Part shown: positions 9,624 through 19,630 of the stretch, one piece after another
Numbering within the stretch: position 1 is the first letter of the stretch
Layout: every line of letters begins with the position of its first letter
Origin: Rhodoferax sp.
GTDB lineage: Bacteria; Pseudomonadota; Gammaproteobacteria; Burkholderiales; Burkholderiaceae_C
Reading direction: 5' to 3'
DNA length: 64,000 nt
Assembly (NCBI GenBank): GCA_003133245.1
Contig: PKWM01000005.1
Coordinates: 24,525 to 88,524, forward strand
Made by a program: the position numbers and the translations under genes
The notes under the pieces: model-generated
Databases searched by the model: none
Told to the model about the DNA's origin: nothing
What the model saw: only the letters and a program-made list of their open reading frames with translations

Positions 9624-10497
9624 AAGTATGTCTGTGACTGTTCCAGAGCCGGTACCACAAAACGGTCTATTGCTTGCGGTTTCGGCCGGAGCGCTGTTGC
9701 GTGAGGCGCGTGAAGCGCAAGGTTTGCACATCGGGGCACTGGCGGTTGCCCTGAAGATACCGGTCAAAAAATTGGAAGCACTTGAAGCTGACCAATTTGA
9801 TTTGTTGCCGGGTATGGTTTTTATCCGCGCGCTGACGGCCAGCATTTGTCGTACCCTGAAAATTGATCCGGCACCCATATTGGAAAAACTGCCAGCCACC
9901 ACGCTGGCGCACTTGAAGACTGATGACGCGGGTATCAACACCCCGTTTCGGATGCCATGCGATGCCTCATGGGCGTTGCCCTTGAAGCAACTGTCCAGGC
10001 CTTTGGTGCTCGCTGTTGTACTGCTGTTGCTGGGCGCTGCGGTGCTGGTGGTTTATCCCTTGTTCCAACGTCCCGTTGCTGCCAGTGCGCCCAAATCCGA
10101 GCTCTCGACGGTGATCATCGCGCCAACCTCTCCCGCCCCCAAGGCCAAGCAAGACCCAGTGGCTGTGTTGGTGCCTGCTGCAAACCCGGTTCCGGCTGAG
10201 TCAGTGCCTGGCCTGAGCGCCAGCGAATCTCTGGTTGTAGTGCCTGGTACAGGTGCGACCACCGGCCTGCTCGTCGTGAAGGCGCATGGTGTTTCCTGGC
10301 TCAGGGTCGTCGATGCCAGTGGTGTCATTCAAGTGAGCAAGAACATGTCAGAGGGTGAAGTGGTGGGGGTCTCGGGCGTGCTGCCGCTTTCGGTGGTGGT
10401 TGGGCGCTCCGATACGACCGAGGTCCAGGTGCGTGGCAAGTCCTTTGATTTGACCGGCATCGCCAAAAGCAACGTGGCTCGTTTTGAGGTGAAATAG
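9616..10497 (+). CDS. rodZ: Cytoskeletal/cell-shape protein RodZ, HTH and transmembrane
   Basis: RodZ links the MreB cytoskeleton to the elongasome. It has an N-terminal helix-turn-helix domain (about 24-90, with [19 protein letters not shown]), a proline/serine-containing region, one transmembrane helix (about 129-150) and a periplasmic C-terminal DUF4115-like domain ending in the segment with [22 protein letters not shown] 9616 overlaps the end of pilW by 8 bases and gives 293 residues; 45 bases upstream another start is open but gives no family similarity. The stop codon TAG overlaps by one base the GTG start of ispG. Confidence 0.88.
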   Translation: MSESMSVTVPEPVPQNGLLLAVSAGALLREAREAQGLHIGALAVALKIPVKKLEALEADQFDLLPGMVFIRALTASICRTLKIDPAPILEKLPATTLAHLKTDDAGINTPFRMPCDASWALPLKQLSRPLVLAVVLLLLGAAVLVVYPLFQRPVAASAPKSELSTVIIAPTSPAPKAKQDPVAVLVPAANPVPAESVPGLSASESLVVVPGTGATTGLLVVKAHGVSWLRVVDASGVIQVSKNMSEGEVVGVSGVLPLSVVVGRSDTTEVQVRGKSFDLTGIAKSNVARFEVK

Positions 10498-11771
10498 TGC
10501 AAACTTCCTTACCCGTTGAAGCCGCCTGGCCGAAAGCACGGCGTTCGCGTCAGGCAAGCGTTATTTGGGGCACAAATGTCATTACCGTCGGTGGCGACGC
10601 GCCGGTGCGGCTTCAGTCCATGACCAATACCGACACAGTCGATGTGATCGGGACTGCCATTCAGGTCAAGGAGTTGGCGCTGGCGGGCTCGGAGTTGGTG
10701 CGTCTGACGGTTAATACACCGCAAGCCGCGCAGGCGGTGCCCCACATTCGCGAGCAGCTCGACCGCATGGGCATTGCGGTTCCCTTGATTGGTGATTTTC
10801 ATTACAACGGCCACCGCTTGCTGAGCGATTATCCAGACTGCGCGCAGACCTTGTCCAAATACCGCATCAACCCCGGCAATGTGGGCAAAGGTGACAAACA
10901 CGATACCCAGTTTGGATTGATGATCGAGGCGGCGCTACGCTGGGACAAGCCGGTTCGCATCGGTGTGAACTGGGGAAGCCTGGATCAGGAGTTACTGGCC
11001 GGTTTGATGGACGAAAACAGTCGTCGCAGCGCCCCTTGGCCTGCAAAACTGGTCACGTATGAAGCCTTGGTGACATCCGCCCTGGAGTCGGCGCGTCGCG
11101 CGGTGGCCATGGGCATGGAACCGCATCAAATTATCCTGTCGTGCAAGGTCAGCGGCGTGCAGGACTTGATTTCAGTCTATCGCGAGCTCGCCAAACGTTG
11201 CGACTATCCGCTTCACTTGGGACTGACTGAAGCTGGCATGGGAACCAAGGGCGCGGTCGCATCGACGGCAGCACTTGCCATTTTGTTGCAGGAGGGCATT
11301 GGTGACACGATTCGGGTCTCACTGACACCGCAACCGGGTGAAGCTCGAACCCAGGAGGTGGTGATTGCCGCTGAGATCTTGCAAGCGCTAGAACTCCGGT
11401 CGTTCGTCCCGAGCGTCACGGCCTGCCCCGGCTGTGGTCGCACCACCAGCAGCACGTTCCAGGAGTTGACCCAGCAGATTGAAGATTTTTTGCGGCTACA
11501 GATGCCGCTCTGGCGCGAGAAATATCCGGGGGTTGAAAAACTCAAGGTCGCGGTGATGGGTTGCATCGTCAATGGTCCGGGTGAGAGCAAACAGGCTGAT
11601 ATTGGCATCAGTTTGCCCGGCACTGGCGAAGCACCGGCGGCGCCGGTGTTTATGGATGGTGAGAAATACACCACTCTGCGCGGTGAAGACATCGCCCAGG
11701 AATTTCAAAAAATTGTTGAAAATTATGTTGAAAAACGCTTCGGCAGACCGGCTGCAGGCGGAGTTTTGTGA
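10497..11771 (+). CDS. ispG: 4-hydroxy-3-methylbut-2-en-1-yl diphosphate synthase
   Basis: IspG (GcpE) reduces methylerythritol cyclodiphosphate to HMBDP in the MEP isoprenoid pathway. The 4Fe-4S ligands are Cys310 and Cys313 in ACPGCGRTT and Cys356 in [11 protein letters not shown]. The N-terminal TIM barrel contains [12 protein letters not shown] and the [10 protein letters not shown] segment. It begins with GTG at 10497, overlapping the rodZ stop by one base, and ends with a GTGA overlap into hisS. The product is 424 residues and appears intact. Confidence 0.96.
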   Translation: MQTSLPVEAAWPKARRSRQASVIWGTNVITVGGDAPVRLQSMTNTDTVDVIGTAIQVKELALAGSELVRLTVNTPQAAQAVPHIREQLDRMGIAVPLIGDFHYNGHRLLSDYPDCAQTLSKYRINPGNVGKGDKHDTQFGLMIEAALRWDKPVRIGVNWGSLDQELLAGLMDENSRRSAPWPAKLVTYEALVTSALESARRAVAMGMEPHQIILSCKVSGVQDLISVYRELAKRCDYPLHLGLTEAGMGTKGAVASTAALAILLQEGIGDTIRVSLTPQPGEARTQEVVIAAEILQALELRSFVPSVTACPGCGRTTSSTFQELTQQIEDFLRLQMPLWREKYPGVEKLKVAVMGCIVNGPGESKQADIGISLPGTGEAPAAPVFMDGEKYTTLRGEDIAQEFQKIVENYVEKRFGRPAAGGVL

Positions 11772-13093
11772 GCGAATTCATGAGTCAAAAAGAAATGAGT
11801 GCGAAGGTCGAACCCTTCGCAGCCGTCAAAGGCATGAACGATATTCTGCCGCCGGATTCGGCCCGTTGGGAATGGTTGGAAGACAAGGTGCGTTCCTTGA
11901 TGGGACTTTATGCTTACCGCAATATTCGCACGCCCATCGTTGAGCCGACCGCCCTGTTTGAGCGCGGTACCGGCCAGAGCACCGATATTGTCGAGAAAGA
12001 GATGTACTCCTTTGAAGACAAGCTCAATGGCGAATCACTCACTTTGCGCCCGGAAAATACTCCGGGCGTGGTGCGCGCTGCCATTGAGCACAATCTGACT
12101 TATGCGGGAGGCCAGCGCTTGTACTATATGGGACCGATGTTCCGGCACGAGCGGCCGCAGCGCGGACGTTACCGGCAGTTTTACCAGCTGGGCGCGGAAG
12201 CGCTGGGTTTCTCGGGGCCGGCGGTCGATGTCGAAATGATGTTGCTGGTGCATGAGCTGTTTGCCAATTTGGGTTTGCGCAATGTGCGCATTGAGCTCAA
12301 CAGCCTGGGTTTGCCGGTTGAGCGCCAAGCCCATCGGGTCGCCTTGATCACTTATTTTGAGCAGCAACTGGAGCTCCTGGATAGCGAAGCCCAGCGCCGC
12401 CTGCACACCAACCCGCTGCGTATTCTGGACACCAAAAATCCGGCCATGCAGGCGCTGGTGCAGCAGGCGCCTCAACTTCTGAATTACCTGGGAGACGCCT
12501 CGCTGGCGCATTTTGATACCGTCAAGACCCTGCTGTCGTCTTGCGGCGTGCGCTGGAGTGTCAACCCCCGATTGGTGCGCGGTCTGGATTACTACAGTCA
12601 CACCGTCTTTGAATTTTTGACCGACGAGCTCGGCGCCCAGGGTGCCTTGTGTGGCGGTGGTCGCTACGATGGCCTGTTTGAGCTGCTCGGTGGCAAGCCG
12701 ACCCCGGCTGTCGGCTGGGGTATGGGTCTGGAGCGTGTGCTTGAGCTGATCAAGACGCAAGGTCAGGGCAGTAGGGTGCTGGTGCCCGATGCTTATGCCG
12801 TGATTGCGGATGCCTCGGCCATGGCAGTTGCCCTGCAGACCTTGCAGGCGTTGCGTGCTGCGGGTGTCAGCGTGCAAATGCACGCGGGCGGGGCGGCGGC
12901 CTTGGGCAGCATGAAGTCGCAGTTCAAAAAAGCCGACATCAGTGGTGCGCGCTATGCATTGATTTTCGGACCCGACGAGCTGGCGCAAAACGCCGTCACC
13001 GTCAAGTCACTGCGCGATGGCAGTGGCGCACAAGTAATTCAGTCGCTCGCTGATGTCGCAAGTTGGGCGCCGACCCTACAATCGCGTACTTGA
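11768..13093 (+). CDS. hisS: Histidyl-tRNA synthetase
   Basis: Class II aminoacyl-tRNA synthetase that charges tRNA-His. Motif 1 lies in [18 protein letters not shown] and onwards, motif 2 in [19 protein letters not shown], the histidine loop in [15 protein letters not shown] and motif 3 in [10 protein letters not shown]; a C-terminal anticodon-binding domain follows. I list the GTG at 11768 because GGAG lies 4 bases before it and it overlaps the ispG stop (GTGA); ATG codons at 11780 and 11795 are equally open and 11795 best matches common family N termini. Either way the enzyme is complete (432-441 residues). Confidence 0.95.
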   Translation: MSEFMSQKEMSAKVEPFAAVKGMNDILPPDSARWEWLEDKVRSLMGLYAYRNIRTPIVEPTALFERGTGQSTDIVEKEMYSFEDKLNGESLTLRPENTPGVVRAAIEHNLTYAGGQRLYYMGPMFRHERPQRGRYRQFYQLGAEALGFSGPAVDVEMMLLVHELFANLGLRNVRIELNSLGLPVERQAHRVALITYFEQQLELLDSEAQRRLHTNPLRILDTKNPAMQALVQQAPQLLNYLGDASLAHFDTVKTLLSSCGVRWSVNPRLVRGLDYYSHTVFEFLTDELGAQGALCGGGRYDGLFELLGGKPTPAVGWGMGLERVLELIKTQGQGSRVLVPDAYAVIADASAMAVALQTLQALRAAGVSVQMHAGGAAALGSMKSQFKKADISGARYALIFGPDELAQNAVTVKSLRDGSGAQVIQSLADVASWAPTLQSRT

Positions 13094-13146
13094 ATATTTG
13101 CGGCACAGACCTTTAGCGCTGTCCCCAACTGATTAGAAAGCGTTTA

Positions 13147-13842
13147 ATGGCAAATCAACTCGACCTTGAAGAACAAGAGCAGCTCGACCAGCTCAAGCAT
13201 TTTTGGAAGCAATACGGCAACGCCATCACTTGGGGTTTGATCGTCGTGCTAGCGGCTTTCGCCAGTTGGAATTTTTACCAGTATTGGCAGCGCAGCCAGG
13301 CGACTCAGGCGGCTGCCCTTTATGACGAAGTCGAGCGCGTGGCGGCGGCGGGCGATACGGCAAAAATAGAGCGCGTGTTCTCGGATATGAAAGACAAGTT
13401 TGGCGCTACGACTTACGCGCAACAAGCCGGTCTGCTGGTGGCCAAACAACTCTACGGTGCGGGCAAGCTTGAACCGGCCAAAGCGGCCTTGGCCTGGGTG
13501 GCAGACAAGTCATCGGATGAGGGCTATCAGGCCGTCGCGAAATTACGCTTGGCAGGTGTTTTAATGGAATCGAAGGCGTTTGACGAAGCACTCAAACAGT
13601 TGGAGGGTTCTTTTCCGGCCAACTTTACGGCCTTGGTGGCGGATCGCAGAGCTGATATTTTCCTGTTGCAAGGTAAAAAGGCACAAGCGATTGCCGAATA
13701 CCAAAAGGCTTACAAGAATTTTGACGAAAACACGCTATACCGGCGTTTGGTAGAAGTTAAATTGAACTCATTGGGCCTGGAGGCAGGCAAAGGCAATGAG
13801 GTTAGCGCTGCTGTTGCGACAGCTGAGGAAGGGAAAAAGTGA
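13147..13842 (+). CDS. yfgM: YfgM-family TPR protein (ancillary SecYEG translocon / BAM-linked)
   Basis: A 231-residue YfgM/DUF2133-type protein. A cytoplasmic N terminus (MANQLDLEEQEQLDQLKHFW) precedes one transmembrane helix (about 27-45) and a periplasmic TPR-like region. In E. coli YfgM, with PpiD, associates with SecYEG and passes secreted proteins to periplasmic chaperones. The hisS-yfgM-bamB-der order is the classic conserved one. The stop overlaps the GTG of bamB (GTGA). A 53-base spacer from hisS may hold a secondary promoter. Confidence 0.88.
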   Translation: MANQLDLEEQEQLDQLKHFWKQYGNAITWGLIVVLAAFASWNFYQYWQRSQATQAAALYDEVERVAAAGDTAKIERVFSDMKDKFGATTYAQQAGLLVAKQLYGAGKLEPAKAALAWVADKSSDEGYQAVAKLRLAGVLMESKAFDEALKQLEGSFPANFTALVADRRADIFLLQGKKAQAIAEYQKAYKNFDENTLYRRLVEVKLNSLGLEAGKGNEVSAAVATAEEGKK

Positions 13843-14978
13843 AATCAGACATTCTTCTGACAGCCGCCACCAAAGTGGCGTTCGCCAGCCTGCTACTGGC
13901 TTCACTCATCAGTTGCTCGAGTGGGCCTGAAAAAATGAAACCGGCCGAACTGGCGCCCAATGCTGGTTTGTTGGGCGTTCGTTTGGCGTGGAGCTCAAAA
14001 GTAGGACCCATCGATTTTGGGCTGGCCGTCAAGGTCAGTGGCAACACGGTTGCTGTTGCCAGTTCCGATGGTACTGTGACAGCGTTTGACGCCGGTACCG
14101 GCACGGCCCAGTGGCGCGCCCAGGTGGGCGGCCCTATCGCTGCGGGGGTTGGCAGCGATGGGAAATTGGCAGCGGTGGTGACGCGCGCCAATGAACTGGT
14201 GGTGCTGGAAGCGGGTCGCGAGATTTGGCGTCAAAAAATGTCGGCTCAAGGGTTTACCGCGCCGTTGGTGGCCGGGGGCCGCATTTTCGTACTCGCTGCG
14301 GATCGTTCTGTCAGCGCTTTTGATGCCCAGTCGGGACGCAAGCTCTGGAATCAGCTGCGCCCAGGCGAGTCGCTGGTGTTGCGCCAGGCTGGTGTCTTGT
14401 TGGCGGTTGGCGATACGCTGGTGGCTGGCTTGTCCGGGCGACTGGTGGGTCTTGATCCTTCAACGGGTGCCGTTCGTTGGGAAGCTCCGGTCGCATCGCC
14501 TCGTGGCACCAACGACATTGAACGTTTGGTTGATTTGGTTGGACCTGTCAGCCGTGACGGTGATACGGTCTGTGCGCGCGCTTTCCAGGCGGCAGTGGCC
14601 TGCGTCAACGCAGCCCGTGGCAACCTGCTTTGGAGCAAGCCAGCCTTGGGTGCGGCCGGGGTTGCCGGCGATGACAAACACGTCTTTGGTGTTGAGAGCG
14701 ACGGCCAAATAATGGCTTGGTCGCGCTCGGATGGTGAGCGTGCCTGGGCCTCTGAGCTGTTGCGTTACCGCGATCTGAGCGCTCCGTTGGTGGTGGGGAG
14801 CTCAGTGGTGGTGGGCGATGCGACCGGGCTGGTGCACTGGTTGTCGCGCGCCGACGGGACGGCTCTGACGCGCATGGCAACCGATGGTTCGGCTATTGTG
14901 AGCGCACCTGTGTTGGCGGCTGGAGTGCTGATTGTTGTCACTCGCAGTGGCGGTATTTTCGCTTTCAAGCCCGAATAA
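13839..14978 (+). CDS. bamB: Outer membrane protein assembly factor BamB (lipoprotein)
   Basis: BamB is the eight-bladed beta-propeller lipoprotein of the BAM complex. The signal peptide ends at a lipobox (ASLISC, Cys26). Repeated PQQ-like propeller motifs are visible, such as GTVTAFDAGTGTAQWRAQVG, VSAFDAQSGRKLWNQ, LVGLDPSTGAVRWEA and IMAWSRSDGERAWAS. The length, 379 residues, is typical. GTG start at 13839 overlaps yfgM. With bamD at 3.2-4.0 kb, two of the BAM lipoproteins are in this window. The segment after the stop holds a MITE-like element before der. Confidence 0.95.
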   Translation: MKSDILLTAATKVAFASLLLASLISCSSGPEKMKPAELAPNAGLLGVRLAWSSKVGPIDFGLAVKVSGNTVAVASSDGTVTAFDAGTGTAQWRAQVGGPIAAGVGSDGKLAAVVTRANELVVLEAGREIWRQKMSAQGFTAPLVAGGRIFVLAADRSVSAFDAQSGRKLWNQLRPGESLVLRQAGVLLAVGDTLVAGLSGRLVGLDPSTGAVRWEAPVASPRGTNDIERLVDLVGPVSRDGDTVCARAFQAAVACVNAARGNLLWSKPALGAAGVAGDDKHVFGVESDGQIMAWSRSDGERAWASELLRYRDLSAPLVVGSSVVVGDATGLVHWLSRADGTALTRMATDGSAIVSAPVLAAGVLIVVTRSGGIFAFKPE

Positions 14979-14984
14979 GGCTTA

Positions 14985-15143
14985 GGGCTCGTTAAGCAAT
15001 AACATGCACATTTTGTTCGTCAGCTTTGGGCGCATTGCGTCGTTACAAATCTCTAGTTTGGCAGAGCCAAACGTCGAGCTTTGCGCCTAGCACTGCATCC
15101 CAAATCCGACGGCCAAATGCACAACTTATTACTTAACGAGCCC
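14985..15143. mobile_element. MITE-like inverted-repeat element, TTA-flanked, between bamB and der
   Basis: A 159-base segment bounded by 18-base terminal inverted repeats: GGGCTCGTTAAGCAATAA at 14985-15002 and its reverse complement at 15126-15143, with one mismatch (17 of 18). The bases just outside are TTA on both sides in direct orientation (14982-14984 and 15144-15146), as expected of a 3-base target duplication. An internal perfect hairpin GTTTGGC-AGA-GCCAAAC lies near 15056-15072. No transposase is encoded. A TNA-type 3-base duplication is known from some IS5-family subgroups; assignment to them is inference. It sits 14 bases before the der start. Confidence 0.7.
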
Positions 15144-15157
15144 TTAGGCTCGCCGTC

Positions 15158-16489
15158 ATGAAACCAGTTTTGGCCCTTGTCGGCCGGCCCAATGTTGGTA
15201 AATCGACGCTGTTCAACCGGTTAACCAAGTCGCGCGATGCGATCGTGGCCGATTTTTCCGGACTGACTCGGGATCGTCATTACGGTAACGCCAAGTTGGG
15301 CAAACGCGAGTTCATTGTCATTGACACCGGTGGCTTCGAGCCCGATGCTGCCACTGGGATTTTCAAGGAAATGGCCAAACAGGCCCGCCAGGCGGTGGCC
15401 GAAGCCGATGTTGTCATTTTTGTGGTGGACGCGCGCGAGGGTATTTCGGCGCAGGATTACGACATTGCCAACTACCTTCGCCGCCTTGGCAAACCCTGTG
15501 TGCTGGCGGCCAACAAGGCCGAAGGCATGCTGGCGGCAGCTCAGTTGGTGGAGTTTTTCGAGTTGGGTTTGGGCCAGGTGCACGCCGTTTCCGCTGCCCA
15601 TGGTCAGGGTATTCATGAACTGGTCGAGTTGGCGCTGGCCCCGCTTCGCCTGACTGAGCCTGATGAAGTTGAAGATCAACGCGAGCCTGGCATCATCAAA
15701 CTGGCGGTTGCCGGTCGTCCCAATGTCGGCAAATCGACGTTGATCAACACCTGGCTGGGTGAAGAGCGCTTAGTGGCGTTTGATTTGCCCGGCACCACGC
15801 GCGATGCGATTTCGGTGCCGTTTGAGCGCAACGGTCAAAAGTTTGAACTGGTCGATACCGCTGGCCTGCGCCGCCGGGGCAAGGTTTTTGAGGCGATCGA
15901 AAAGTTTTCGGTGGTCAAGACCCTGCAGGCGATTGAATCCTCCAACGTGGTGTTGTTGCTGATTGATGCCACCCAGGGCGTGACCGACCAGGATGCCCAC
16001 ATTGCCGGCTACATACTCGAGAACGGGCGGGCCATGGTGCTGGCGGTCAACAAATGGGACGCCGTCGATGAATACCAGCGCGAACTCGTCAAGCGCTCGA
16101 TTGAAACCCGTTTGCCATTCTTGAAGTTCGCTGCCATGCATTTGATATCGGCTACCAAGCGGCAAGGTCTGGGCCCCCTGTGGGCCTCCATTGCACAAGC
16201 TTACAAGGCGGCCAACTGCAAGATGTCAACCCCGGTTCTGACGCGCTTGTTGTTGGAGGCGGTGCAGTTTCAAAGTCCCAAACGAGCTGGCATGTTCCGC
16301 CCCAAATTGCGCTACGCGCACCAGGGCGGCATGAACCCGCCGGTGATTGTGATTCACGGCAATTCGCTGGAGCACGTGAGTGATGCCTACAAACGCTTCC
16401 TGGAAGGGCGTTTCCGCAAGGAATTCGACCTGGTCGGGACGCCCATGCGCATTGAGTTCAAGACCTCGAGCAATCCGTACGCCGACTGA
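15158..16489 (+). CDS. der: Ribosome biogenesis GTPase Der (EngA)
   Basis: A 443-residue protein with two tandem GTPase domains and a KH-like C-terminal domain, unique to Der. The first G1 motif is GRPNVGKS (9-16) with NKAE at 119-122; the second is GRPNVGKS (186-193) with DTAG near 233 and NKWD at 298-301. The C-terminal block includes PPVIVIHGN. Der is essential for maturation of the 50S subunit. ATG 15158 gives the usual start [12 protein letters not shown]. Its immediate upstream sequence is the end of the MITE-like element, so the ribosome-binding region was probably altered by that insertion. Confidence 0.96.
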   Translation: MKPVLALVGRPNVGKSTLFNRLTKSRDAIVADFSGLTRDRHYGNAKLGKREFIVIDTGGFEPDAATGIFKEMAKQARQAVAEADVVIFVVDAREGISAQDYDIANYLRRLGKPCVLAANKAEGMLAAAQLVEFFELGLGQVHAVSAAHGQGIHELVELALAPLRLTEPDEVEDQREPGIIKLAVAGRPNVGKSTLINTWLGEERLVAFDLPGTTRDAISVPFERNGQKFELVDTAGLRRRGKVFEAIEKFSVVKTLQAIESSNVVLLLIDATQGVTDQDAHIAGYILENGRAMVLAVNKWDAVDEYQRELVKRSIETRLPFLKFAAMHLISATKRQGLGPLWASIAQAYKAANCKMSTPVLTRLLLEAVQFQSPKRAGMFRPKLRYAHQGGMNPPVIVIHGNSLEHVSDAYKRFLEGRFRKEFDLVGTPMRIEFKTSSNPYAD

Positions 16490-16791
16490 TTCCACAACTT
16501 GAAACGGGATGTTGGATGACCGGACGTGTGTGGGCCGAAGGCGGCGCAGTGGGTGGCTACGCGAATGTCCCCCGCCCTTTGGGCTCCTCCTTTATTTGGC
16601 AAAACCCCAAGTCCACGCTACGCCATCCACTGCGTCGCCTCACCACATGCTGAACGGGGTTTGGAATGTCATCATTTCGGGAATGATCCATAAATTCAAA
16701 CTTTATTCAGGATTTACGCGACACCACCCTGAGATAGCCGTTGGCTGTGTTATCGTTAACCCTTATCAATTTTCTGAACACGGAGAATATC
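16490..16791. other. Intergenic region before hfq with dispersed-repeat fragments
   Basis: No credible gene is present in these 302 bases. Two pieces recur elsewhere in the window: GCCGAAGGCGGCGC (near 16533-16546) also occurs near 40437-40450, and a 22-base stretch at 16594-16615 (ATTTGGCAAAACCCCAAGTC plus CA) recurs at 61124-61145 with one mismatch. The last 60 bases carry the hfq start region; TTGGCT (16741-16746) and TATCAA (16764-16769), 17 bases apart, are a weak sigma-70-like pair, 4 of 6 matches each. ORFs through the area look like chance. Confidence 0.5.
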
Positions 16792-17040
16792 GTGAACAAC
16801 AAAGGCCAATTACTGCAAGACCCGTTTCTCAACGCTTTGCGCCGGGAACACGTGCCGGTTTCAATCTACCTTGTCAATGGCATCAAGCTGCAAGGTCAGA
16901 TTGAGTCTTTTGACCAGTATGTCGTGCTGCTTCGCAACACGGTGACTCAAATGGTTTACAAGCACGCAATCTCGACCATCGTGCCGGGACGTGCCGTGAA
17001 CTTTGCAAGCGGTGACGGTGACGAAGTTACTGTCGCCTAA
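16792..17040 (+). CDS. hfq: RNA chaperone Hfq
   Basis: An 82-residue Sm-like hexameric RNA chaperone that pairs small RNAs with mRNAs. The N-terminal [20 protein letters not shown], the Sm1 region with [18 protein letters not shown] and the Sm2 motif YKHAIS are all intact. The start is GTG at 16792 with GGAG at 16782-16785, six bases upstream; an earlier in-frame ATG at 16741 would add 17 residues unlike any Hfq. The C-terminal tail is short ([11 protein letters not shown]). It overlaps the start of hflX, as in many proteobacteria where hfq-hflX-hflK-hflC are an operon. Confidence 0.96.
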   Translation: MNNKGQLLQDPFLNALRREHVPVSIYLVNGIKLQGQIESFDQYVVLLRNTVTQMVYKHAISTIVPGRAVNFASGDGDEVTVA

Positions 17041-18196
17041 TCGTCAGGCTGCGCCCACCGTCCTGGTGGGGGTTGATTTCGGATTGCCTGATTTTGATGG
17101 CGAGCTCGAAGAGTTGGGTTTGCTGGCTCAGACCGCCGGCCTGAATCCGGTGGCCCGGGTCACTTGCAAGCGCAAAGCGCCTGATGCCGCCTTGTTTGTC
17201 GGTAGTGGCAAGGCCGATGAAATCAAATTGCTGGCCACGCAGACGGGCGCCACCGAAGTGCTTTTTGACCAAAACCTGAGTCCGGCGCAGCAACGCAATC
17301 TGGAGCGTCGTCTGGAATTGCCGGTCAATGATCGCACTTTGTTGATCCTCGAAATTTTTGGTCAGAGAGCGCGCAGCCATGAAGGCAAGCTGCAGGTCGA
17401 GCTGGCACGTTTGCAATATTTGAGTACACGTTTGGTGCGGCGCTGGTCACATCTGGAGCGCCAAAGCGGCGGTATCGGCATGCGCGGTGGCCCGGGTGAA
17501 GCGCAGATCGAGCTCGATCGGCGCATGATTGGCGACAGCATCAAAAAAATCAAAGAGCGGCTGGGCAAGGTCAAACGCCAGCGCCAGACCCAGCGGCGCC
17601 AGCGTGAGCGCCGGGACACCTTCAACATTTCCCTAGTTGGCTACACCAACGCTGGCAAATCCACACTCTTCAACGCATTGGTCAAAGCCAAAACTTATGT
17701 AGCTGATCAGTTGTTTGCAACCCTGGACACCACCACCCGCGAGCTTTATTTGGGTGAGGCCGGTCGTCTGGTGTCGCTTTCCGATACAGTGGGCTTTATT
17801 CGTGATCTGCCGCACGGCTTGATCGATGCCTTTCAGGCGACCTTGCAGGAAGCGGTGGATGCGAATTTGTTGCTGCACGTGGTCGATGCTGCCAGTCCTC
17901 ATTTTCAGGAACAAATTGCTGAGGTCCAGCGCGTGCTGGCTGAAATCGGGGCTGCCGACGTTGCGCAGATTCTGGTTTTCAACAAATTGGATGCGCTGGA
18001 CGAAGAACGTTATCCTCGACAGTTGGAAGATACCTTTGATCTGAACGGGGTTCAAACGCCCAGGTTGTTTTTGAGCGCAAAAAATGGCGACGGTCTGGCT
18101 GGCCTGCGCCAGCAGTTGGCGCGCATCGTCAAGGCAGGTGTTTTGCCAGTGAAGGATAGCCCCGGTTTTTCTGAAAATGGTGCAGCGACTTCCTGA
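17018..18196 (+). CDS. hflX: Ribosome-splitting GTPase HflX
   Basis: HflX is a GTPase that splits stalled or hibernating 70S ribosomes. It has an N-terminal ND1 domain (with [14 protein letters not shown] and [14 protein letters not shown]), a glycine/arginine linker ([19 protein letters not shown]), a GTPase domain with [14 protein letters not shown], and a [11 protein letters not shown] switch II. I prefer GTG 17018 ([10 protein letters not shown]), which overlaps hfq by 23 bases; TTG 17003 and GTG 17012 are also possible. Length is about 392 residues, close to the family's. hflK follows after 39 bases. Confidence 0.93.
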   Translation: MTKLLSPNRQAAPTVLVGVDFGLPDFDGELEELGLLAQTAGLNPVARVTCKRKAPDAALFVGSGKADEIKLLATQTGATEVLFDQNLSPAQQRNLERRLELPVNDRTLLILEIFGQRARSHEGKLQVELARLQYLSTRLVRRWSHLERQSGGIGMRGGPGEAQIELDRRMIGDSIKKIKERLGKVKRQRQTQRRQRERRDTFNISLVGYTNAGKSTLFNALVKAKTYVADQLFATLDTTTRELYLGEAGRLVSLSDTVGFIRDLPHGLIDAFQATLQEAVDANLLLHVVDAASPHFQEQIAEVQRVLAEIGAADVAQILVFNKLDALDEERYPRQLEDTFDLNGVQTPRLFLSAKNGDGLAGLRQQLARIVKAGVLPVKDSPGFSENGAATS

Positions 18197-18235
18197 TTGG
18201 GCACAATCCGCTAATAACACACATGAGATGAAGCG

Positions 18236-19621
18236 ATGAAACTTTATTTACGCACACATTGGCTGGAGCGATTTCGTGGCATGTTCAACTTGAACGACAC
18301 GCATTGGGGCCGCGCTGACGAGAAACCGACTGAAGGCGAGAAACCCCCACAGGGGCCGACGCCGACCGAACCCGAGACGCCCCCTGAAAGTGGCAACGAC
18401 CGTGGCCCAAGGAGTGGCGCTAAACAAGGCCCGCCGGATCTGGATGAATTGTGGCGTGATTTCAACCGCAAGTTGGGCGGCTTGTTGGGGGGTATGAAGA
18501 AACCCGGTCGTGGCGCTCCATTCGGAGGTGGGGCCGGCGGCAGCAAGGGGCCGGGTGGTGGCTTTCAGCCTGACATGAAGAGCGCCGGCATCGGCGTTGG
18601 CCTGATTGTGGGGGTGGTCTTGTTGATCTGGCTGGGCACTGGGTTTTTCATCGTGCAGGAAGGCCAGCAAGCCGTCATCACCCAGTTTGGCAAATACAAA
18701 TCTTCGGTGGGGGCCGGTTTCAACTGGCGCCTGCCTTACCCGATTCAGCGCCACGAGCTGATCTTTGTGACCCAGATCCGCTCGGTCGATGTGGGGCGCG
18801 ACGCGATCATCAAGGCCACCGGCCTGCGCGAGTCGGCAATGTTGACCGAAGATGAAAACATCGTTGAAATCAAGTTTGCGGTGCAGTACCGTTTGAGTGA
18901 CGCCCGGGCCTTTCTGTTTGAGAGCAAAAACCCGGAAGAAGCAGTGGTGCAGGCCGCAGAGACGGCGGTGCGTGAAGTGGTTGGCAAGATGCGCATGGAC
19001 AGCGCTTTGTCGGAAGAACGCGACCAGATCGCGCCACGCGTTCGCGCTTTAATGCAAAAGATGCTGGACCGCTACAAGGTGGGTATTGAAGTGGTCGGTA
19101 TCAATTTGCAGCAGGGCGGTGTGCGTCCGCCCGAGCAGGTGCAAGCCGCTTTCGACGATGTGCTCAAAGCCGGTCAGGAGCGCGAACGTGCCAAGAACGA
19201 AGCCCAGGCTTACGCCAACGATGTGGTGCCGCGTGCAGTCGGCTCGGCTTCACGCCTGAAAGAGGAAGCGGATGCTTACAAGGCCAAAATTGTGGCGCAG
19301 GCACAAGGTGATGCACAGCGCTTCAAATCGGTCCTGGCAGAGTACCAAAAAGCGCCGCAAGTCACGCGCGACCGCCTGTATCTCGATACCATGCAGCAAA
19401 TTTACAGCAACGTCACCAAAGTGCTGATCGATTCGCGCCAAGGCTCCAACCTGTTGTATCTGCCGCTCGACAAGATCATCCAAATGACCGGCCAAAGCGA
19501 TGCTGCGGCCGCCCTGAGCGCGCCAGCGCCGACGTCGACACCCGTCAACCCGGCCAGTGTTCCCACCCTTGACTCGCGTGCCCGGGACGCTGCCCGTACG
19601 CGTGATCGTGAGACCCGCTAG
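18236..19621 (+). CDS. hflK: HflK, SPFH-domain membrane protein of the HflKC complex
   Basis: HflK and HflC form a large cage around the FtsH protease in the inner membrane and restrain its activity. This protein (461 residues) has a charged, proline/glycine-rich cytoplasmic N terminus (to about 120), one transmembrane helix (about 122-145, GLIVGVVLLIWLGTGFFIV), then a band-7/SPFH domain beginning QEGQQAVITQFGKY, and an alanine-rich C-terminal coiled region. ATG 18236 is listed; ATG 18281 (MFNLNDTHWGR) matches many family N termini better. The gene is followed by hflC after nine bases. Confidence 0.93.
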   Translation: MKLYLRTHWLERFRGMFNLNDTHWGRADEKPTEGEKPPQGPTPTEPETPPESGNDRGPRSGAKQGPPDLDELWRDFNRKLGGLLGGMKKPGRGAPFGGGAGGSKGPGGGFQPDMKSAGIGVGLIVGVVLLIWLGTGFFIVQEGQQAVITQFGKYKSSVGAGFNWRLPYPIQRHELIFVTQIRSVDVGRDAIIKATGLRESAMLTEDENIVEIKFAVQYRLSDARAFLFESKNPEEAVVQAAETAVREVVGKMRMDSALSEERDQIAPRVRALMQKMLDRYKVGIEVVGINLQQGGVRPPEQVQAAFDDVLKAGQERERAKNEAQAYANDVVPRAVGSASRLKEEADAYKAKIVAQAQGDAQRFKSVLAEYQKAPQVTRDRLYLDTMQQIYSNVTKVLIDSRQGSNLLYLPLDKIIQMTGQSDAAAALSAPAPTSTPVNPASVPTLDSRARDAARTRDRETR

Positions 19622-19630
19622 GAGCCCAAA

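Noticed and set aside
12035..12988. A 317-codon frame antisense to hisS
   Set aside because: Lies wholly inside hisS, with composition typical of antisense shadows (rich in Gln, His, Arg).
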